Assembly (NCBI GenBank): GCA_023818785.1
Contig: JAMWCO010000035.1
Span: forward strand, 1-11,596
Length of the DNA stretch: 11,596 bases
Source of the DNA: Candidatus Omnitrophota bacterium
GTDB taxonomy: Bacteria > Ratteibacteria > UBA8468 > B48-G9 > JAFGKM01
Direction of reading: 5' to 3'
Position numbers and translations under genes: made by a program. This document shows positions 1 through 6,478 of this stretch, one piece after another (the first letter of the stretch is position 1; every line of letters begins with the position of its first letter). Below the pieces are notes generated by a model. The model saw only the letters and a list, made by a program, of their open reading frames with translations, was not told the origin of the DNA and searched no databases.

Positions 1-2
1 CT

Positions 3-44
3 GAAAAGATTGTAAAAAATGCTCTTTTAGGAAAATTAACTTAA
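3..44 (+). CDS. C-terminal tail of an upstream gene (partial)
   Basis: Only the last 13 codons and a TAA stop are visible, reading EKIVKNALLGKLT. The frame is open from the window edge to the stop, which lies 15 nt before the next start, and an AGGAG-like ribosome site for that next gene sits in the gap. This fits the end of a co-directional gene, but the stretch is too short to assign a family. The other two plus frames are closed by early stops. The call rests on position and frame only. Confidence 0.45.
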   Translation, partial: EKIVKNALLGKLT

Positions 45-59
45 ACAAAAAGGAGAATA

Positions 60-242
60 ATGAGAGAAACTTATTTATTCTTCGGTCTGATTGGATTTAT
101 ATTATTAATTTCTGGCATTTTCTTAACATTTAGACCAAGATTAACTTATGAAAAAGAATCAAGGTCTGATATTATTGCTGTTTTTGGAATTATTTTAATG
201 ATAGTTGGTATAGTTTTATTGCTTTCACCATTTTTAAAATGA
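60..242 (+). CDS. Small two-helix membrane protein of unknown function
   Basis: This 60-residue protein is almost entirely two hydrophobic helices, at about residues 5-23 and 38-57. A short polar loop between them (about 24-37) contains RPRLTYEKESRSD. The loop is positively charged at its start, near RPR. The start is supported by AAAGGAGA about 5 nt upstream of the ATG. The gene follows the tail of another plus-strand gene by 15 nt, so the two may be co-transcribed, and it ends 5 nt before the convergent folE stop. No family is recognised. The hairpin topology suggests an inner-membrane protein, and no catalytic motif is present. The good ribosome site and full-length hydrophobic pattern make it a likely real gene, but its role is unknown. 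Confidence 0.7.
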   Translation: MRETYLFFGLIGFILLISGIFLTFRPRLTYEKESRSDIIAVFGIILMIVGIVLLLSPFLK

Positions 243-247
243 GTTTA

Positions 248-817
248 TTAAATATGAATGGAAGGAGAGATTAAATATAATGCTTCTGTTCTTGTTCTTA
301 AATCCCTTAAAAATATACCTCTCATAGCACTTGTTACTATTTTTGTTCCTGGTTTTTTTATCCCTCTCATCATCATGCACATATGTTCCGCTTCAATAAT
401 TGCCATTGCTCCTTGTGGAGTTAAAACATTCATAATTACATCTACTATCTGATTTGTCATTCTTTCTTGGAGTTGAGGCCTTTTTGATAGAACATCAACA
501 AGTCGTGCTATTTTACTTATTCCTACCACATTATTCCCATCTGGTAAATATGCAACATGAACTTTCCCAAAAAATGGTAAAAAATGGTGTTCACAAATAG
601 AGTAAAAATTTATATCTTTTACAAGAACAAGTTCATTATATTCTTCTTTAAATACCTTCCCAATAACTCTTTTAGGGTCAATATCTATTCCACTAAAAAT
701 CTCAGAATACATTTTAGCAACTCTTTTTGGTGTATCTTTTAGTTTTTTCTTATCAACATTTTTACCTAAACCTTCAATTATTAACTCCATTCCCTTCTCT
801 ATTTTCTTTATGTCCAT
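248..817 (-). CDS. folE: GTP cyclohydrolase I
   Basis: This cytosolic enzyme converts GTP to 7,8-dihydroneopterin triphosphate, the entry step to folate and also to queuosine precursors. From the chosen start the protein is 189 residues, normal for the core enzyme. The signature YSICEHHFLPFFG spans about 72-84, with zinc ligand C75 and H77/H78. The second part GISKIARLVDVLSKRPQLQE is at about 99-118. EAEHMCMMMRG (143-152) supplies the second cysteine ligand, C147. I chose the ATG at 817 because GGGGAG lies just upstream; an in-frame ATG at 850 would add 11 residues without a comparable site. Its start overlaps the end of ftsH by 44 nt, so it is the last gene of the minus-strand operon and is probably translationally coupled. 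The zinc and catalytic residues are intact, so this is the zinc-dependent FolE type, not FolE2. Confidence 0.97.
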   Translation of the reverse strand: MDIKKIEKGMELIIEGLGKNVDKKKLKDTPKRVAKMYSEIFSGIDIDPKRVIGKVFKEEYNELVLVKDINFYSICEHHFLPFFGKVHVAYLPDGNNVVGISKIARLVDVLSKRPQLQERMTNQIVDVIMNVLTPQGAMAIIEAEHMCMMMRGIKKPGTKIVTSAMRGIFLRDLRTRTEALYLISPSIHI

Positions 818-2624
818 TTTTCTCCCCTTTTTTAATCCCAAGTATTTCATCTATTTCATCTGATGTTAATGTTTCTTTTTCAAGCAAAGCATTTGCAAGT
901 AAATCAAGTTTATCTCTATTTTTTATTATCATTTCTTTTGCTTGTTTTTCTGCATCTTCAAGTATACTTCTTATTTCTTTATCAATTTCTCTTGATGTTT
1001 CTTCACTATGTTCTCTTTGTTGAACAAGGTCTCTTCCAAGAAAAACTGCCTCATGCTGACGAAAACTTACAGGACCTAAATTTTTACTCATCCCCCATTC
1101 ACATACCATTTTCCTCGCAATTTCAGTTGCAATTCTTAAATCATTCTCACTACCTGTGAATTTTTTACCAAAGACAATCTCTTCTGTTGCTCTTCCTGCC
1201 AAAAGTGCAGTAAGCGAATTTTTATAATATGTATCACTTTCAAGAAATCTATCTTTATCTGGAAGAACATGGGTTATACCAAGTGCCTGACCCCTTGGAA
1301 TTATGGTTACTTTATGAACAGGATAGACCTCTGGTAAACTTTTCTGAACAAGGGTATGGCCTGCTTCATGATATGCAATAATTTTTCTTTCTTCTTCACT
1401 TACATATAAACTTCTCCTTTCAACTCCCATTAGAACTTTATCTTTTGCTTCTTCAAAATCTGCCATATCAATTTTTTCTTTTCCTTTTCTTGCAGCAAGA
1501 AGTGCAGCCTCATTTACTATATTTGCAAGGTCTGCTCCAGAAAGTCCTGGAGTTGCTCTTGCTATTGTTGTAAGGTCTACAGAAGTATCAAGTGGTTTAT
1601 TTCTTGTATGAACTTTTAAAATTTTTTCTCTTGCTTTAACATCTGGAAGAGTAACAACTACTGTTCTATCAAATCTTCCAGGTCTTGTTAAAGCAGGGTC
1701 TAAAACATCTGGTCTATTTGTTGCAGCCATAACAATTATACCTTCATCTGTTTGAAATCCATCCATTTCAACAAGAAGTTGATTTAGTGTTTGCTCTCTT
1801 TCATCATGGCCACCCCCAAGACCTGCAAACCTTTGTCTTCCAACAGCATCTATTTCATCTATAAAAACAATACATGGTGCAAGTCTTTTTGCTTGCCTAA
1901 ACAAATCTCTTACTCTTGCTGCACCTACTCCAACAAACATTTCAACAAAATCAGAACCACTCATACTTAAAAAAGGAACATTTGCTTCTCCTGCCACTGC
2001 TTTTGCAAGAAGTGTTTTCCCTGTTCCAGGAGGCCCAATTAAGAGAACTCCTTTTGGAATTTTACCGCCAAGTTTCTGAAATTTTTTTGGATTCTTTAAA
2101 AATTCTATTATTTCCTTCAATTCTTCTTTCGCTTCTTCACAACCAGCAACATCTTGAAAAGTAACTCTATTTTTATGACTTGGAATAATTGGAGTACTTC
2201 TGGTAAATGACATTACTTTATTTCTTTCAAGATTTGCCTGCCTTATAACCATCCAGAAAAGAATAAAGAAAATTAAAGCAGGAACAATATATGGTATTAC
2301 TTCTATAATCCAACCACCTGGCTCATATTTAAAAGAAATATTATTTTCAATTAAGATTTTATTTAAATCTGGGTCTTGTCCAATATATGTATAAAATCTT
2401 CTACCATCTTTAAGTTGTCCATAAATTACACCCTTTTTAATTGTTAAAGTTCCTTCTATATTCCCCTTTTTTACTTCATTTATAAAATCGCTATAAATTA
2501 AATTTATTTTTTTACTTTCAATTTCAGAAAATTTTGTAAGAGCAATAATAAAAATCCCTATTATAATCCAAAAGACCAACCCCTTCAAAAAATTTAAATT
2601 ATTTCTTTTCTCCTTTTCTTCCAT
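774..2624 (-). CDS. ftsH: ATP-dependent zinc metalloprotease FtsH
   Basis: This is a membrane-anchored AAA+ protease that degrades unassembled membrane proteins and short-lived regulators. Its 616 residues are of normal family length. The first membrane helix is at about 14-31, followed by a small extracytoplasmic domain (32-107) and a second helix at about 108-127. The AAA module has Walker A GPPGTGKT (197-204), pore motif MFVGVG (229-234), Walker B VFIDEID (253-259) and the second region of homology with TRPGRFDR (313-320). The protease domain has the zinc site HEAGH (419-423), with a likely third ligand at D495 in SENDL. The tail after about residue 598 is charged, low in complexity and overlaps folE. 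The start overlaps the thiE stop by 31 nt, with GAGGA some distance upstream. All catalytic residues are present. FtsH is often near folate or tRNA-modification genes, but next to thiE it is less usual. Confidence 0.98.
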   Translation of the reverse strand: MEEKEKRNNLNFLKGLVFWIIIGIFIIALTKFSEIESKKINLIYSDFINEVKKGNIEGTLTIKKGVIYGQLKDGRRFYTYIGQDPDLNKILIENNISFKYEPGGWIIEVIPYIVPALIFFILFWMVIRQANLERNKVMSFTRSTPIIPSHKNRVTFQDVAGCEEAKEELKEIIEFLKNPKKFQKLGGKIPKGVLLIGPPGTGKTLLAKAVAGEANVPFLSMSGSDFVEMFVGVGAARVRDLFRQAKRLAPCIVFIDEIDAVGRQRFAGLGGGHDEREQTLNQLLVEMDGFQTDEGIIVMAATNRPDVLDPALTRPGRFDRTVVVTLPDVKAREKILKVHTRNKPLDTSVDLTTIARATPGLSGADLANIVNEAALLAARKGKEKIDMADFEEAKDKVLMGVERRSLYVSEEERKIIAYHEAGHTLVQKSLPEVYPVHKVTIIPRGQALGITHVLPDKDRFLESDTYYKNSLTALLAGRATEEIVFGKKFTGSENDLRIATEIARKMVCEWGMSKNLGPVSFRQHEAVFLGRDLVQQREHSEETSREIDKEIRSILEDAEKQAKEMIIKNRDKLDLLANALLEKETLTSDEIDEILGIKKGEKNGHKENREGNGVNN

Positions 2625-3640
2625 CCTTTATATACTTCCTCCTTTAATTTTTTTATTATTTCATCAGGTCTTTTTGAATCCTCTACAACACTTATAACTG
2701 CTATTCCATCACCACCACTTTCTATAACTTTTTTTGCATTTTCTATATTTATACCTCCTATCCCTATAATAGGTATAGAGATATATTTTCTCATTTCTTT
2801 TAAAATTTCAACTCCTATAGGTTTTTTTTCTGGTTTTGTTTTTGACTTAAAAAGAGAACCAACTGCAATATAATCAATATCTTTACCTTTTATATTTTTT
2901 AAATCTTCTATTCCACTTGTTGAAACCCCTATAATTTTATCAGAAAGAATTTTTCTTGCATCTTCTATATCAAAATCATTTTTCCCTATATGAACTCCAT
3001 CACTTTCACATAAAAAAGAAATATCTATTCTATCATTAATTAAATATATTATCTCATAAGGAATTATTTTTTTCAATTCTTTCGCAATTTTTAAAAAAAA
3101 TTTTATATTTTCTCCCTTATATCTTAATTGGATTATATCTGGTTCCCCTTTTATCACATTTTCTGCAAATTTCAAAAAATTTTCTTTATCCTCTTTTAAG
3201 TTTAATATTATATAAACAGCAGGAATTTTTATTTTTTTTCTTATAAGTCTATTTATAAGATATTTTTCAATCTCATATATTTTAAATCTTATATCATGAA
3301 AAAAAATAGAAACTTCTGGTTTTACAACTTTTGAATATTCTTCAAGGGTTCTCAATGATTCTTCTATTCTTAAAAAATTTGTCTCAACCAATTTCTTTAA
3401 ATCAACTTTTTCTATCCTATTAAGGTCTTTACCTTTATCTTCTCTTATATCTCTTGAAATCTTAAGTTTTTCAGAAGGGAAAAATTCAAGAATCTTTTTA
3501 GAAAAATTATGCCTTATATTCCTTATCTCTTTTAAAACTCTCTCATCTTTATAAATAAATCTTAATGCCTCTTCAATCACTCTTAAACCTTCTCTTGTTC
3601 TATTAAAATTAGCATCAATTATTTTAAAAATTTCTTTCAT
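2594..3640 (-). CDS. thiE: Thiamine-phosphate synthase with N-terminal ThiD2 domain
   Basis: The C-terminal half (about 138-340) is a ThiE barrel that joins HMP-pyrophosphate and thiazole phosphate into thiamine phosphate. Its landmarks are DIIQLRYKG (168-176), YLINDRIDI (199-207), SDGVHIGKND (213-222), GVSTSG (238-243), YIAVGSLFKSKTKP (257-270) and PIIGIGGI (290-297). The first 130 residues match the ThiD2 type: DANFNRTREGLRVIEEALRF (9-28), a helical middle with IRHNF, and HDIRFKIYEIEKYL (115-128). ThiD2 is known as an HMP-phosphate kinase unrelated to ThiD, so the fusion may do two consecutive steps: phosphorylate HMP-P, then couple it. The 348-residue length fits the fusion; ThiE alone is about 210. 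The start overlaps the adenylyltransferase stop as ATGA. No other thiamine gene is in the window. The ThiE call is firm, and the ThiD2 call rests on motif recall. Confidence 0.93.
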   Translation of the reverse strand: MKEIFKIIDANFNRTREGLRVIEEALRFIYKDERVLKEIRNIRHNFSKKILEFFPSEKLKISRDIREDKGKDLNRIEKVDLKKLVETNFLRIEESLRTLEEYSKVVKPEVSIFFHDIRFKIYEIEKYLINRLIRKKIKIPAVYIILNLKEDKENFLKFAENVIKGEPDIIQLRYKGENIKFFLKIAKELKKIIPYEIIYLINDRIDISFLCESDGVHIGKNDFDIEDARKILSDKIIGVSTSGIEDLKNIKGKDIDYIAVGSLFKSKTKPEKKPIGVEILKEMRKYISIPIIGIGGINIENAKKVIESGGDGIAVISVVEDSKRPDEIIKKLKEEVYKGWKKRRKEII

Positions 3641-4101
3641 TTTATTTTTTTTATCAAATTTGTTGTTGAGTATTTCTTATAAAGAGGTATTATAACAACT
3701 TTCCCTCCATATTTTTCAACTATATCTTTTCCAACAACCTCTTGTTTTTTATAATCTCCTCCTTTAACAATATAATCTGGTAAAATTTCTTTTATCAATC
3801 TTTTAGGTGTCCTATCTCCAAATAAAACAACATAATCAACCATTTCTAAAGAAGATAAAATTTCAACTCTTCCTTTTTCATCTATTATAGGTCTTTTTTC
3901 TCCTTTTAGTTTTTTAACTGATTTATCTTTATTTAAACCAACTATAAGAACATCTCCAAGAGATTTTGCTTTTTTTAAAAGTTTTATATGACCTGGGTGT
4001 ATAATATCAAAACATCCATTTGTAAAAACAATAATTTTCCCTTCTTTTTTTAATTTTTCTGAAATTTTTTTTATTTCTGAAAAACTTTTTATTTTAGACA
4101 T
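3637..4101 (-). CDS. hldC: D-glycero-beta-D-manno-heptose 1-phosphate adenylyltransferase
   Basis: This nucleotidyltransferase of the cytidylyltransferase-like fold activates heptose 1-phosphate to ADP-heptose for the lipopolysaccharide inner core. From the chosen ATG it has 154 residues. TNGCFDIIHPGHIKLLKKAK lies at 27-46 and contains the nucleotide-binding HPGH (35-38). GLNKDKSVKKLKG (55-67), RPIIDEKGRVEIL (70-82), DYIVKGGDY (109-117) and the family ending YSTTNLIKKI (144-153) follow. It is equivalent to the C-terminal half of the fused HldE/RfaE and stands alone here, with no kinase domain in the window. I chose the ATG at 4101, 2 nt after the gmhA stop; extending to a TTG at 4131 would overlap gmhA and add a non-conserved basic stretch. 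Pairing with gmhA supports the heptose role over other HxGH enzymes. Confidence 0.92.
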   Translation of the reverse strand: MSKIKSFSEIKKISEKLKKEGKIIVFTNGCFDIIHPGHIKLLKKAKSLGDVLIVGLNKDKSVKKLKGEKRPIIDEKGRVEILSSLEMVDYVVLFGDRTPKRLIKEILPDYIVKGGDYKKQEVVGKDIVEKYGGKVVIIPLYKKYSTTNLIKKIK

Positions 4102-4103
4102 TT

Positions 4104-4685
4104 TTAAAATTCTTCTTCTATAAGATAACAAAGAAGGTGATATATAATTAGATGGATCTGTTGAACTTTCTCAGTATGAGTTGAGGGGACAGATATATTA
4201 AAATCAGAAAATTTTTCAAGAGTATTTGGTATTTTACCTGTTAAAGAGATTATAGTCATTTTAATCCCTTTTGCCTTTTTTGCTGCTTCTATTACATTTT
4301 TTGATTCTCCAGAAGTTGAAAAACAGATTAAAATATCATTCCTTCTACCAAGTGCTAAAACTTGTTTTGAAAATATATCTTCAAATTTATAATCATTTCC
4401 TATGCTTGTTATAACAGATGTATCAGTTGTTAAAGAAATAAAAGGAAGAGGTTTTCTCTCTTTTTTAAACCTATTAATCATTTCTCCTGAAAAATGTTGA
4501 CAGTCAGCAGCACTCCCCCCATTACCACAAAGAAGAACTTTATTACCCCTTTTTATACTCTTTACAATTAAGTCAGAAATTTTTATCAATTTTTCTAAAA
4601 AAGAAGAATCAAAAACAGAATTTAAAAGTTCAATATGGCTTTTGATTTCTCCCCTTAAAAATTCAAGTTTCTTCTGTTTTCTCAT
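4104..4685 (-). CDS. gmhA: Sedoheptulose 7-phosphate isomerase
   Basis: A SIS-fold isomerase that makes D-glycero-D-manno-heptose 7-phosphate, the first committed step of ADP-heptose synthesis. It has 193 residues, typical for GmhA. LLCGNGGSAADCQHFSGEM (51-69) contains the phosphate loop and the likely catalytic H64 and E68. PFISLTTDTSVITSIGNDY (81-99) and ICFSTSGESKNVIEA (120-134) form the second phosphate-binding part. VQQIHLIIYHLL (174-185) places Q175 and H183 where GmhA has its C-terminal catalytic pair. The gene overlaps the upstream AmaP-like gene by 23 nt and is followed after 2 nt by the adenylyltransferase, so two heptose steps are adjacent. The related DnaA-binding DiaA has similar folds, but the intact catalytic set and the neighbour favour GmhA. 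Confidence 0.94.
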   Translation of the reverse strand: MRKQKKLEFLRGEIKSHIELLNSVFDSSFLEKLIKISDLIVKSIKRGNKVLLCGNGGSAADCQHFSGEMINRFKKERKPLPFISLTTDTSVITSIGNDYKFEDIFSKQVLALGRRNDILICFSTSGESKNVIEAAKKAKGIKMTIISLTGKIPNTLEKFSDFNISVPSTHTEKVQQIHLIIYHLLCYLIEEEF

Positions 4686-5214
4686 CCTTTATTTTCTCAA
4701 CTTCTCCTATAATGTTTGAAACATAAATTTCTATATTTGATATTCTTTCAACTCCAATAGTATCCTGCAAATAGTTTTTTGTTAATTCTTGAATGTTACT
4801 ACAAACATCTGGAATGTTTAAATTTGAAAAAAGTTTTAAATTTATTTTTGTTTCAAGCCCTTTTGATGTAACAAATGTTTTAACTTTAATTGTTTTTATT
4901 CCTTCTATCTGTCTTACTATAGTTGCTGTTATAGAATCCTCTATTGCTTTTAAAGATATTTTTACTTTCCCTACAGGATTATCAAAAGATACTACTTTTG
5001 TTTTGTAAAGATAATCAATCCAATTGACTATCCAAACTATCCCTATTATTAAAATAACAGTTGAAAAAATTCCTACTTTATAAGAATTATTTTTTATAAA
5101 ATTTAAAAAATTCTCACATAAATTTTCATTTGAAAAGAAAGATAAAAGACAGAATAAGAAAAATATACCTAATAAAATATAAATAACCCCTACAATTCTA
5201 CTCCATATTTTCAT
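4663..5214 (-). CDS. AmaP-like membrane anchor with Asp23-type domain
   Basis: The 183-residue protein has two membrane helices, at about 7-27 and 46-68. A cytosolic alpha/beta domain (about 76-166) follows, then a charged tail (171-183). The order (two helices, then an Asp23/Gls24-like stretch starting GKVKISLKAIEDSITATIVR at 82-101) is the AmaP arrangement. In Firmicutes, AmaP tethers the alkaline-shock protein Asp23 to the membrane and is linked to envelope stress. The start has GGGG about 5 nt upstream. It is the promoter-proximal gene of the minus-strand operon and its end overlaps gmhA by 23 nt. Heading an operon with heptose synthesis and FtsH suggests an envelope-maintenance role, which is inference. 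No soluble Asp23 partner is in the window. The family call rests on topology and the IEDSI-type motif. Confidence 0.75.
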   Translation of the reverse strand: MKIWSRIVGVIYILLGIFFLFCLLSFFSNENLCENFLNFIKNNSYKVGIFSTVILIIGIVWIVNWIDYLYKTKVVSFDNPVGKVKISLKAIEDSITATIVRQIEGIKTIKVKTFVTSKGLETKINLKLFSNLNIPDVCSNIQELTKNYLQDTIGVERISNIEIYVSNIIGEVEKIKDEKTEET

Positions 5215-5234
5215 ATTTACCCCTATTTATAAAT

Positions 5235-5263
5235 ATTTTCATTGATTTTTCAAAAATAGTCAA
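5235..5263 (-). promoter_or_regulatory. Candidate promoter of the amaP-gmhA-hldC-thiE-ftsH-folE operon
   Basis: On the minus strand TTGACT (5258-5263) is followed after 17 nt by GAAAAT (5235-5240), about 20 nt before the ATG at 5214. The -35 box is good, but the -10 matches only four of six positions. It is the only plausible pair between the divergent genes on this strand. Confidence 0.4.
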
Positions 5264-5291
5264 ATTTTTTATATGACAGGTGAAATTTGAC
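5259..5291. repeat. Inverted repeat spanning the two divergent -35 boxes
   Basis: GTCAAATTT (5259-5267) and AAATTTGAC (5283-5291) are perfect 9-bp inverted arms separated by 15 nt. Each arm contains most of the -35 box of one of the two divergent promoters. The symmetry could mark an operator for a dimeric regulator controlling both operons. It could also simply reflect two similar -35 regions placed back to back in AT-rich DNA. Confidence 0.5.
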
Positions 5292-5314
5292 ATAAAGTTA
5301 TAAAAAATTAAAAT
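5287..5314 (+). promoter_or_regulatory. Candidate promoter of the aminotransferase-queE operon
   Basis: TTGACA (5287-5292), a 16-nt spacer and TAAAAT (5309-5314) lie 40 nt upstream of the ATG at 5354. Transcription would start near 5321, leaving a leader of about 33 nt that includes the AGGAGG ribosome site. This is a consensus -35 and five of six matches at -10, the strongest promoter on this strand in the gap. Confidence 0.6.
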
Positions 5315-5353
5315 AGACAATTGGTATTAAATTTTATAAAATAGGAGGAGAAA

Positions 5354-6478
5354 ATGGCAGGAAGAGAAGTTTTTGGAGATGAAGAAATTAAAGAGGTAGT
5401 TGATGTTTTAAAAAGAAAGGTACTATTTAGATATGGTTTTGATAAAGAAAGGGAAGGAATTTATAAGGTTAAGGAATTTGAAGATGAGTTTAAAAAATAT
5501 ATTGGTTCAAGATATGCTCTTGGGGTATCTTCTGGTTCTTCTGCTTTAAAGATAGCAATTGAAAGTTTGAATTTACCAAAAGGGAAAGAAATAATAACTC
5601 AATCTTTTACTTTTGTTGCAACAGTTGAAGCGATTAAAGAAAGTGGATTTAAACCTGTATTATGTGAAATTGATAAATCATTAAATATTGATATCCAAGA
5701 TATTGAAAGGAAGATAACAAAAAATACAGTTGCTATTATACCAGTTAATATGATGGGTTGTTCAGGGAAAATAGATGAGGTAATAAAATTGGCAAAAAGC
5801 AGAAATTTGAAAGTAATAGAGGATAATTGTCAAAGTACTGGAGCAAGTTATAAAGGTAAAAAACTTGGAACTTTTGGAGATATTGGTTGTTTTTCATTTG
5901 ATTATGTTAAGGTTATGACAACTGGAGAAGGTGGTATGATTGTAACTGATGATGAAGAAATTTATAAACAGGCAGAATATTATCATGACCATGGACATCC
6001 ACATTTACCAAATTTATCAAGAGGAGAAGAAAAAAGAATGAGGGAAGGATTTAATTTTAGGATGAATGAAATTCAAGGTGCACTTGGAATTGTTCAACTT
6101 AAAAAATTACCTGAAATAATTAAAATGCAAAAAGAAAATAAGAAGAAAATAAAAGAAGGAATAAAAGATATAAATGGGATAGAGTTTAGAGAAATACCAG
6201 ATCCAGAAGGAGATATTGCAACATTTTTAACATTCTATTTACAAACAAAAGAAAAAGCAGAGAAATTTAAAGAGAAAATGAGAGAGAATTGTGTTAATCC
6301 TGCAATATTAAATTACTGGCATTTTATAGCAAATATTGAAATAGTAGGTGGTGATTTTCCAAAAAGTAGAGAGATTCTTGATAAAATGGTATCAATTGAA
6401 ATAAAAACAATTATGACAGATAATGAAATTTCAAAAATTATAGATGTGATAAGAAAAGTAGCAAAACAGATTATTTAA
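5354..6478 (+). CDS. kdnA: DegT/DnrJ-family PLP aminotransferase, KdnA-like
   Basis: A sugar aminotransferase of the DegT/DnrJ/EryC1/StrS family, 374 residues. VSSGSSALKIAI (58-69) forms the cofactor phosphate pocket, and EDNCQSTGASYKGKKLGTFG (156-175) holds D157, which contacts the pyridine nitrogen. SFDYVKVMTTGEGG (181-194) carries the Schiff-base lysine K186. GFNFRMNEIQGALGIVQLKK (232-251) is family-typical. Subgroup features point to KdnA, which makes 8-amino-3,8-dideoxy-manno-octulosonate (Kdo8N) of lipid A: the opening GREVFGDEE with FRYGFD (25-30), DHGHPHLP (212-219) and FREIPDPEGD (278-287). The subgroup comparison is from memory. KdnA needs a dehydrogenase partner, KdnB, absent here. 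AGGAGG precedes the start, and the stop overlaps the queE start by 1 nt. The family call is near certain; the substrate is less so. Confidence 0.72.
   Translation: MAGREVFGDEEIKEVVDVLKRKVLFRYGFDKEREGIYKVKEFEDEFKKYIGSRYALGVSSGSSALKIAIESLNLPKGKEIITQSFTFVATVEAIKESGFKPVLCEIDKSLNIDIQDIERKITKNTVAIIPVNMMGCSGKIDEVIKLAKSRNLKVIEDNCQSTGASYKGKKLGTFGDIGCFSFDYVKVMTTGEGGMIVTDDEEIYKQAEYYHDHGHPHLPNLSRGEEKRMREGFNFRMNEIQGALGIVQLKKLPEIIKMQKENKKKIKEGIKDINGIEFREIPDPEGDIATFLTFYLQTKEKAEKFKEKMRENCVNPAILNYWHFIANIEIVGGDFPKSREILDKMVSIEIKTIMTDNEISKIIDVIRKVAKQII

Noticed and set aside
818..850. Upstream ATG at 850 for folE
   Set aside because: The next ATG at 817 has a GGGGAG site at good spacing; the extra 11 residues are encoded partly by that site.
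258..1159. Plus-strand open frames opposite folE and ftsH
   Set aside because: They are antisense shadows of strongly conserved genes, with low-complexity Phe/Leu/Ser-rich translations and no ribosome sites.
4102..4131. Upstream TTG start extending the heptose adenylyltransferase by ten residues
   Set aside because: The extension overlaps gmhA, is not conserved-looking, and the ATG at 4101 gives the normal family N-terminus.
5221..5353. Riboswitch or leader RNA in the divergent intergenic region
   Set aside because: The region is only 139 nt, very AT-rich, and is fully used by two promoters and ribosome sites; no conserved riboswitch motif is seen.
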